DNA of 64,000 nucleotides from NCBI RefSeq assembly GCF_949628265.1, contig NC_088789.1:62001-126000 (forward strand). The letters are read 5' to 3'. Positions within the stretch are counted from its first letter, which is position 1; every line of letters starts with the position of its first letter. The translations under genes and the position numbers were made by a program. The notes beneath the pieces are model-generated. The model saw only the letters and a program-made list of their open reading frames with translations. It ran no database searches and had not been told where the DNA came from. Positions 38,001 to 64,000 of this stretch are shown here, in pieces. This DNA comes from Cloeon dipterum. Taxonomy: Eukaryota > Arthropoda > Insecta > Ephemeroptera > Baetidae.

Positions 38001-41000
38001 ACTTTGTACAGGCGCGTGCAAGCGGGGACCGCCTTGCTCGTGTTGTGAGAGCGGCTCGGGACGGGCCGGCCGCTTGCCCGCGTCTCCAAACAGTGTTGTG
38101 TAAGCCGTTTTCAGGGTGTCTCCACGCGCCGTCCACGCGCCTCCACTGTCTCTGCACACACAACTCTCTTCCGTAAGCCCCCAAGTGTGTTTCTCTATCA
38201 GTCAGTCAGTCAGTCAGTCTCAATCAAGTCTCAATCTCTTTCTCTTTGCTCTTTGTGTCTCGAAAAATTCCGCCGCCGCCGCGCCTTTTGCCGACTCGTC
38301 TTGTGCCCCTGCACCCTCCACTTATTAACCGGCTATTGCAGGTTTTTGAAAGAGGTCTCAAGGCAATTCCACTCAGTGTGGACCTGTGGCTGCATTACCT
38401 CAACCACTGCAAGACCAAAGAACCCGCGGACCCCGATTTTGTCCGCACGCAGTACGAGCAGGCCTTGCACACCTGTGGAATGGAGTTCAGGTACCAAAAC
38501 GCACGCTCTCTTATCTCGACCAGATCATTGTTATTTCTTAACTCGGCTATTTAGCTATCAGTTTTGATATGGTGCAAATTTTGATTTGCCATTTTTGACG
38601 GGGTAGATGGAAAACTCATTATTTTTAATTGACAGCCGGTGGGACCAACTTGGCCGCATTTTTTGCCCAGTGGTGGCTGGCGCCAGGCGTCAGGGTGCAG
38701 AAACCCCGCATATTTAAACAAATTCAGTGTAGTGGTAAAAGAGTTAAATTATTAAAATTCTTCCAGGCCATATTTGCACCTCAGTTTTCAATTATTGTCT
38801 AATTATTTTCTCATGACCTCTACTTAAAAAATTGTAAGAAATAATTTTTTTTCGAAATTGGGAAAGCAAATGACATTTTAAAAGAAAAAACCTGCATTGT
38901 AGAGAACACTCCGATCGATTTTAGGTTTTTGAATTCTGCCGCTGATGATTATTATTTGATTGTTTTTGGTTCATTTAAGGGCGGATATTCATTTGGTGAA
39001 TTTTTTCAACAAACGTGGGAACAAAGTATGAAATTACGGTTGAAATGCGTGAACATTTAAACCTCTGCTTAACACAATTTTTCTTTTTTAAATTACAATT
39101 ATTTTAGTCTTAACTATGCATGGCTGAATTTCAAGTTTTCCTTTTCATTACGCGTTAGATGCAGATCTCGAAATTTCCAGTCTCCCTCTAAATTATATTC
39201 ATGATTTAAAAATGTTTTCAAATTATTAATAATAATGTTGTTACGTAGATATTCATCGCTAAATTTGACACCATATTTCATCGCTTTCAAATAACAATGA
39301 CTAAAATTTAGCTCGCGTGGATGTTATGGAAACATTTAAAACACAACCACGTGGTTTTTAGTTGAAATTAACTCCCGCTACTTTAAAATTACAAAATAGT
39401 CTTCCACCCAATCAAATTGGAGCATATTATTTAATTTTATTTGTCTAATGTCGCTGAAATTGAACAAACAGGTCAGACCGTCTTTGGGAAAGCTACCTGA
39501 AGTGGGAGACGGAGCAGAAGAACTGGCACAACATCCTGTCCATCTACGACCGACTCTTGGCAACCCCTACTCAGGGTTACACGACCCATTTCGACAGGTA
39601 AATCCACCCACTAGAAAGTCTTTGAATCACGTTTTAAAACCAATTTATTTGACAGTTTTGAAGCTTTTGCCAAAGAGCATCCACCGCAGAAGCTGCTCTC
39701 GGTCGACGAGTTCCTGGAGCTGCGCAAGGAGTGGCTGTCGAGTGGCAAGGGCGGCGAAGAGGGCGACGACATCGAGGAGAGGCAGAAGGAGGAAGTGGCG
39801 GCGCTGCGAGACAAGCTGGTCGAGCTGCGAAAGGCGACGCACAAGGCCACCGTCAAGGCCGTCGCTGACCGCTGGGCCTTCGAGGAAGCAGTGAGTAGAA
39901 ATCTTAAGGCTTTTTTTTAAATACTTTTTGAAATAATTGAATTTTTTGCAGATCAAACGGCCTTACTTCCACGTGAAACCCCTGGAGAAGGGACAACTAA
40001 AGAACTGGAAGGACTACCTGGACTATGAAATTGAGCAGGGAGACAAAAGGAGAGTGATCGTTTTGTTTGAGAGGTGTTTGATCGCCTGTGCTCTGTACGA
40101 CGAGTACTGGATCAAGGTAAACACATTCATTTTTAAAAGAAAACACGATTTTACTCAGAGGGAAATCAGTTTTTAGACTACTTGGAGGGCCAAAAGGATG
40201 AGAGCCTGATGGCGAAAATCAGTGACGTCTACGAGAGAGCGTGCACAATCCATCATCCCAAAAAACCCGCCTTGCAACTCCGCTGGGCCGCGTTCGAAGA
40301 AGGCCGAGGTAATCATCTCACTAATTCAAGTGAAGTTTAAGACGTTTTTATATGTCTGTTGTGTTCTCAGGTCGGCTTGACAGCGCGTGTGAGATTTTGG
40401 AGGGGCTGGACAAGCGTCTGCCAAACACGCTGCAGGTGGCCTACCAGCGCATCAACCTGGAGCGGCGACGTGGTTGCCTGGACAAGGCGGCGGCCCTCTA
40501 CGACAACTACATGAGCAGTTACAAGAATGTGACAATCGCCAGCGCCATCGCGGTCAAGTTTGCGCGTTTCCTCTGCAAGTTGCGCGACGACCCTGAAGCG
40601 GCACAGGCCGTGCTCAACCGGGCCCTCGAGAAGGACAAGACCAACAGCCGGCTCTTCCTCAACCTCATCGACATTCACATGAGCAGGTAAGCTTCATTGT
40701 TATCCGTTTATCTAAATGAGTAAACTCTGCAGACTGCTCGAATTCAATTTCTTTAACAGAGTCGCGTGGTTTTGACACAGCCGCAAACGAAAACTCATTT
40801 AACATGGGAAAATACTCCGCGCCACTCTTAATACGAGTGCTCTACTTTAAACAACGTTCGTTGATTTTTTGCAGGTGTCCGGTGGAGGTGGAGGCTGTGG
40901 TGGGCGTAATGGACCGTTTCCTTTCGTCGGCGGACGCGCCAGCCCAGCAAAAGCACGTTTTCGCGCAGAGGAAACTTGAGTTGCTCGAGGACTTTGGCTC

Positions 41001-41367
41001 GGACATCGCGTCCGTATTCAAGGCGAAGGACGAGGTGGCCGTTTGGCAGAAGGCCGCGAAGGAGGCCAAGAAGGAGCCCAAGGAGGACGGTGGCAGGGAC
41101 GGAGGCGGCGGGGGCGGCGCGTCAATGGCCAAGAAGCCCAAGAGCGAGTACAACAGCCAGTCTGCAGCCGCTGCGGCGGCGGCCGCGGCGGCGGCCGGCT
41201 ACGGCGGCCAGCAGGCCTACAACTACCAGAACTACCCGCAGGGCGGCTACTACGGCCAAGGCGATTACTACAACTGGCAGCAGCAGTACGGTGGCGGCTA
41301 CGGCGCCAACCAGGGCTGGGGTGGCGGCGGCGGCGGTGGAGGTGGCAGCTACAACAGCTACTACTGA
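35041..41367 (+). CDS. PRPF39: Pre-mRNA-processing factor 39 (U1 snRNP-associated HAT-repeat protein), 12 exons
   Basis: Exons: 35041-35083, 35298-35516, 35842-36273, 36753-36898, 37718-37843, 38342-38490, 39472-39597, 39656-39890, 39952-40116, 40170-40308, 40371-40686 and 40875-41367. Phases agree throughout and give 862 residues. The N-terminus holds an arginine-glycine tract (residues about 45-70) and a long acidic tract (about 90-200). HAT repeats follow: [73 protein letters not shown] and [19 protein letters not shown]. The C-terminus is low-complexity: poly-Ala, then Y/G/Q-rich. By family knowledge PRPF39 joins U1 snRNP to 5' splice sites and affects alternative splicing. Exons 1-3 are less conserved than the rest, so the start is less certain. 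Human PRPF39 is shorter (about 670 residues) because it lacks much of the low-complexity ends. Confidence 0.93.
36322..36690. mobile_element. Foldback MITE (family W) in PRPF39 intron 3
   Basis: Arms CAGTTGTGCAAG, then AATAGATATGGCGCCAGTGG on the left; the inverse (GAAGAATGCAC, then GTGGCGCCTTTGAGG) on the right. Same family as 44190-44545 and 48420-49003. No coding capacity. Confidence 0.65.
36955..37190 (-). mobile_element. Decayed LINE-C fragment in PRPF39 intron 4
   Basis: Matches the minus-strand LINE-C copy at 19330-19590: ACATCAGA, CCCCCATTGCAC, GAAACTGGCAAAGCATT, then a GCAGCACTTG and ATGGAT block. Too degraded to translate. Confidence 0.6.
38194..38224. repeat. (CAGT)n microsatellite in PRPF39 intron 5
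   Basis: Five to six tandem CAGT units followed by imperfect TCTC and TCAA repeats. Confidence 0.85.
38491..39471. other. PRPF39 intron 6, nothing recognised
   Basis: About 1 kb of AT-rich sequence. I see no repeat arm, tandem repeat or conserved reading frame. Confidence 0.5.
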
Positions 41368-42100
41368 CCACCGCACCATCCACCATTCCCCCGCATTTTA
41401 ACTCTTTCCTTTCACTCTCTGTTTTAGATGTACGCTTCATTCAAATATAAATTCAAGTTTGTCTAAAGCGAACTCTTTTATTTCTCTCTTCTATGGTATT
41501 TTCTGGTAATTTCCAGCAAAAGTTATTTAACCAATTTTATTCTAAATGCAAAAGAATTGATGGTAAAGCAGATAGGGATAAATAGAAATTTTAGAAAGCT
41601 CTTCTGATTCAAAACATTCGTCGCTGAGGAGTCTTAGCAAATTAATAAAATTAATGACAAATTCGAGCAGAGAACTGAAGTAAAATTAAGTTTGCAAATA
41701 ATTTCGTATCCTCCCAGAGCCACCCAAAAGTGATAAAAGGCCTAAACGATGCGTACAGACAGAGCATGCTGACTTCTAGCACTCTTTCACAGCCATTGCC
41801 GCGTGTATTGTGCGAATTAGTAAGTACGATTTCATTTCAACCGTAATGCAGTAATGAGCTCTACCAAATTCAAAATTGCTAGCGAAATATAGAGGAGAAC
41901 AGATTACCACAATTAATGCGTTTCCGATTTCCGATCGAGTGGGACAATTTCCTTTCTGATAAAATAAGCAGACAGAAATAAAGAGAGAAATCCTCTTCTT
42001 ATGTGCACGCATGCTTCATTTGAATATCTGGTTTTATAGATAACGCAACGGCTTGGAGATAGAAGAAAGAGATGATTTGTTGAAAAATTTTCAGAGACAC
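41368..42100. other. PRPF39 3' UTR and intergenic DNA
   Basis: The first 100 bp after the stop are probably 3' UTR. An AATATAAAT motif at about 41443 and AATAAA near 41642 could direct polyadenylation. The rest has no recognisable feature. Confidence 0.45.
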
Positions 42101-42110
42101 AATGGAAACT

Positions 42111-43479
42111 AGAGCGTATTCAAGAACAGATTTTCCCATCTTGTCTTTCCAGTTCCGGAAAAAAGTTATTCCGGTGTTTTCCGGTTCTTGTTTCAGCTAT
42201 TAGAAAGAGATCTTGTCCGGTCCGGTTCCGGTTACAATTTTTCCGGTTCCGTGTGAAAAACCGGAAAAGTACTAGATTCCGGTTTTCAATTTCAGTCTTC
42301 GGATCGGAATTCGCTAAAACCCGCATTTTTTCTGAAAAATCCTACTGCATCCTGTTTTTGCGGGTTTTCCCCAAATTTGCTCATGTTACGCATTTTTTCC
42401 AAAATAATGAATATTTTTTGTATGGATAATTTTAGTTTGTGAAGGTGCATCTTTTTCCCCGTTTAGTTCATTAAGGAGAATTAGATAAATAATCAATTAT
42501 CAACAAATATAATTCCAATAAGTGTTAAAACAAGAGTATGAGTTTGAGCTAAAAATTTAAAAAATTGAACTTTTTTATTATGATTTGGAAAATTAGAAAA
42601 GGTACTCCAAATTGGTCCCATTGCAAGTCTGAACTTAGTAGAAAATTTCATAGAGACGGGTTTTTATTTAAAGAATTCCACTTTAAAACTAAACGAAATT
42701 TTCCCTAAGTCGCTATTTTTGGAACTCGAAATCTCGGGTTCTAACTATCAGAATTGTAAAAACTACTCACCGCTGAACTCGTTTAGACCTACCCTGATCA
42801 TCAGCTGATGGGTTTAGAGGCACTTACCCATCACCCCTTAGTTGCTATACTTCATCCCCCTCGAAATAAGTAGAACATTTTTTAACTCTGGAATTTAAAT
42901 TGATTTGAATAAAATTTTAAAATATTTTTTTTAGTTTGAAATAAGGGATAAGGTGATTATTTAGATGGAATTTTGGATAGCTTAAAATATTTTTCATACC
43001 AGAGGTAACATGATAAAAATTTTACTATTAAAATTTGAGTAATGGGGTTGAAAGGGGGTATGAATAAGCACCCCCTTAACACTTTGGCTAGTTATTGGAG
43101 GCCAAGACCAATCTAACGGTGGGTAGTTGTTGCAATTCTGATTGTTGTAGAACCAAAGATTTGGTGGATCAATAAATCAAAAATGTCAAAAAATTTCATG
43201 TTTATTTTAAAATTTTGAAGTGGAATTTCTTGAAAATTAAAATTAACACCACTCTGAAAATTAAGAAATTTTTAGCACTCTTTTTTTATTCAGGCCATAG
43301 CTATTTTTATTATTATTTATTATTTATTAGAAGAAAATTAAAAAACCTGAAAATTTTTTGACAAATAAAAATCCTGTCCGGTCCTGTTCCGGATGAAATA
43401 TTTCCGGTTCCGTTTGAAAAACCGGAACAGGACAAGATTCCGGTTTCCGGTTACGGTTTCTTGTCTTGGAATACGCTCT
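42111..43479. mobile_element. Non-autonomous TIR DNA element with perfect 10-bp target duplication
   Basis: The termini are AGAGCGTATTC (42111) and its inverse GAATACGCTCT (ending 43479). AATGGAAACT occurs exactly on both sides (42101-42110 and 43480-43489). Sub-terminal regions on both ends are rich in TTCCGGTTCCGG-type direct and inverted repeats. The interior carries inverted arms of family Z near 42725-42790 and 43090-43165. There is no transposase. The duplication length fits Mutator-like elements (about 9-11 bp), but the assignment is inference. Confidence 0.9.
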
Positions 43480-43489
43480 AATGGAAACT

Positions 43490-44189
43490 CACGGAATAGA
43501 CAATTTTTTTAACTTGAAGTAAAGAAGCCTTAGTCATTGAATTGGTTTTTCTCTAATTATCCAAAATTGCAAAACCTTTATGTTTGTTAGCACACCTTTC
43601 CTGTTGCTATCTCCATTTTTATTCGGCAGAATATGCTAGGATATATTTCAATTTATTTGACTTACAGAAAAAAATGGAATAGAAAAAACAGTTAATTAGG
43701 TATTTAGGTCCATTTATTTTATTAATCATATACAAGTTTTTCATACAATCTGATGTCTTTCAAATGAAACAATGTAATAGTAGCTCGATATAACACTAAG
43801 CATGAGAAACAATCCTTGAAAATGATAGTGAGATAATAATTGCGATTCCGAAAGCAAACTCTTTCATTCCGCTATTTAATACGTGTGTGCTTGATGGTTA
43901 AACATTCACATGCTGAGTTGCAAGTTGGAGGCGATTATTGTGTGAATGAACACTTATTTAAGAGGATCAAAATGTCTTATATTACATCGTCTTTATGTAT
44001 ATTCCATACTTTTAATATAAAACGTACGCTGCTGCTTGGATCGTATTTTATTTTCGGTTCTAACTCGTAAAAAATTGTGCTATGAGGAGATAGCTTCGTT
44101 TTTATGTATAAAAAGCTCCCTGAAGTCAAGTTGGATTGTATAGAATGTAACGAAACAGCAGTGGTGGGAGGAGGAGAGGGTTCGAATTC
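43490..44189. other. Intergenic, nothing recognised
   Basis: AT-rich. A 76-codon frame at 43840-44070 has no domain, and its codon use gives no support for a gene. Confidence 0.45.
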
Positions 44190-44545
44190 ATCCCTTAGTG
44201 TTTCAAGTCACCAACAGATAGCGCCACCATGTACTTTAGATTTTAAGGCTCAATCCTGCTGCTGTGTGCATTCTCCACATAATATATTTTTTTATGACGT
44301 GCTGAAAACCAAAATTGGTTAACGCCAATCGCCGTGGACAAATTATTTTTTAAAATAAATAATCTTTTCCGACGTTTCTACGCTGGACTGATTTTTGTTT
44401 TCAGAACGTCTAAAGAAATTATTCTAGAAGCATAATGCACAGCAGCAGGATTCAATTCTTAAATCACAGCGCAAATTCATTAAATTCTAAACAAACCACT
44501 GGCGCCATCTGCTGGTGGCTTACACAACTGGCGAATTCACTAAAA
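44190..44545. mobile_element. Foldback MITE (family W)
   Basis: Nearly the whole element is a long palindrome: ACCAACAGATAGCGCCACC on the left and the inverse (GGCGCCATCTGCTGGTGG) on the right. Internal arms with CCTGCTGCTGTG and TTTCTACG pair as well. Confidence 0.75.
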
Positions 44546-45243
44546 ATTTAACTTCGAGGCAGTGGTGGAGCTCGTGAGGGTTTTGAGCGAGATTTTCTTT
44601 ATTTCATCCTTTAAACGAGAATCCAAGCAATGAAGAGATTTCCAATGGGTGTAATATTCAGTCTATTTTTCTATTATACATATTTTATTAAATGCGACTG
44701 CGCATGAAGCAAAACGAACATTTTTATTGCTTTGCCGCAAGCCTTTCCTTTCCAGTCATTTTGAATCGATGCACCTCCTTGAAAAACGAAAAAAAAAATG
44801 AACGAACGCAAGGGATTAAGCTCTGCTTTTGAGCACGTCGTTGCTTTTCTGCTGCTTTTTTGATATGGGGAGGTACAAAAATGTTCAAACTGATGCCGAC
44901 AGTAATTGGAAAACTACACTTAAACATTAAATAACATCCATGTTGCGAGATGAGAAATAATGCCGAGAATAAAAAAGCTACCGCAGGGAAAATACATGAA
45001 TGTACAATATTCTCGATTTCAATACTCTTCTCGATACAATTTACCTCGTGGAATTAACCGACTAATATCTATGTACAAACCCTTGCCCCGCTCTCTTACA
45101 GTTTTTGACCAGATTTCATTTTGCTAAACAAGATCCTCGGTTGTTGCTGAATTGTTCGGCGGCGATGGCGGCGTCGGGTGCACCTCGGCGGCCGTCGTGA
45201 TGATCTGCATGGCCTGCGGATCGGCCGCAGGCTTGGTTCGTCT
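44546..45243 (-). other. Downstream of TRIM9, probable 3' UTR
   Basis: No reading frame supported. Minus-strand AATAAA candidates lie near 44720 and 44678, about 520-570 bp past the TRIM9 stop codon. Confidence 0.4.
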
Positions 45244-63449
<18,206 letters not shown>

Positions 63450-64000
63450 CTACGGAACACAATCACAACGAGTGGTCACTCACTCTATTCAAATCAGATT
63501 AATACGTTGCTACTATTAGAATCAAAACCTGTGTCGCAATAAGGGATGGAAGAATTCGTAATCGGTATAATAAAATGAAATAAGTATGAACACATTTTAA
63601 AAGTTGTTACGTAATATTTTAACTTTTTTTAAATTTACTGTAAACAATTTAATTTTTTACAAATATTAAGATAAAACTTTTGTTAGACTACTATGAAAAA
63701 TCGAATAATATCCTTTCTGAGGAAATCAAAACAAAATTTCGGAAAAAATAGGGTAATTAATTAATTAAGATTCTAGCAAAATATAAGGTCAAATAAAAAT
63801 CATTTTGGTTGCCTTTACAAAATTGATCTTTATTTTGAAGTAGCAGTTTGGGAAGCAAACCTATATAATGAAAAATAATTCATAATTTAAATTGATAATT
63901 TTTCCCGATCGATTGAAATGAATATTTCAGGAGTTTTTCTTTAAACGAAATTGCGCAACACAAAACGGGGGAAAAGAAGCAGGCAGCAACTGAAAAGAAC
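63450..64000. other. TRIM9 intron upstream of the first FN3 exon
   Basis: AT-rich intron. The preceding TRIM9 exon, which must end in phase 1, is outside the window. Confidence 0.55.

Overview
The window is animal nuclear DNA, most likely an arthropod and probably an insect. The protein genes are split by GT-AG introns, some as short as 53 bp. The non-coding DNA is AT-rich and carries many non-LTR retrotransposon (LINE) fragments and foldback or MITE-like repeats. There are no prokaryotic features. The assignment to insects is inference from protein similarity and TE style. Nothing in the sequence names a species.

Layout. (1) 1-15180 is a satellite block with a monomer of about 175 bp, arranged in higher-order repeats. 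One of these, with a period of 1264 bp, has captured the 3' tail of a LINE. Two LINEs in the same orientation (7379-9091 and 9247-13555) are inserted in the satellite at matching AAAGTTG sites. (2) 15225-19150 is a patchwork: a terminal-inverted-repeat (TIR) element, a very GC-rich 280-bp minisatellite, a 53-bp minisatellite, and copies of a dispersed foldback repeat. (3) 19279-26850 holds an intact acyl-CoA-binding protein gene (+) between decayed LINE fragments. (4) 26922-33368 is a complete BBS1 gene (-, 8 exons) with TE-filled introns. It is followed by a TMEM179-like gene (-, 4 exons) at 33665-34492. (5) 35041-41367 is a complete PRPF39 gene (+, 12 exons), head-to-head with the TMEM179-like gene. 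(6) 41368-45240 is intergenic and holds a DNA-transposon-like element with a perfect 10-bp target-site duplication, plus foldback MITEs. (7) 45244-63449 and beyond is the 3' part of TRIM9 (-): the FN3 and PRY/SPRY exons, with introns of 9.2 and 7.1 kb.

The genes do not form a pathway. ACBP is in lipid metabolism, BBS1 in ciliary trafficking, TMEM179 is an uncharacterised membrane protein, PRPF39 is in U1 snRNP splicing, and TRIM9 is a neuronal E3 ligase. I found no convincing new biochemical system. The unusual material is in the repeats: LINE-tail capture by a satellite, a GC island made of two unrelated minisatellites, several apparently uncatalogued TIR or foldback families, and a MITE whose loop holds an inverted copy of its own flanking DNA.
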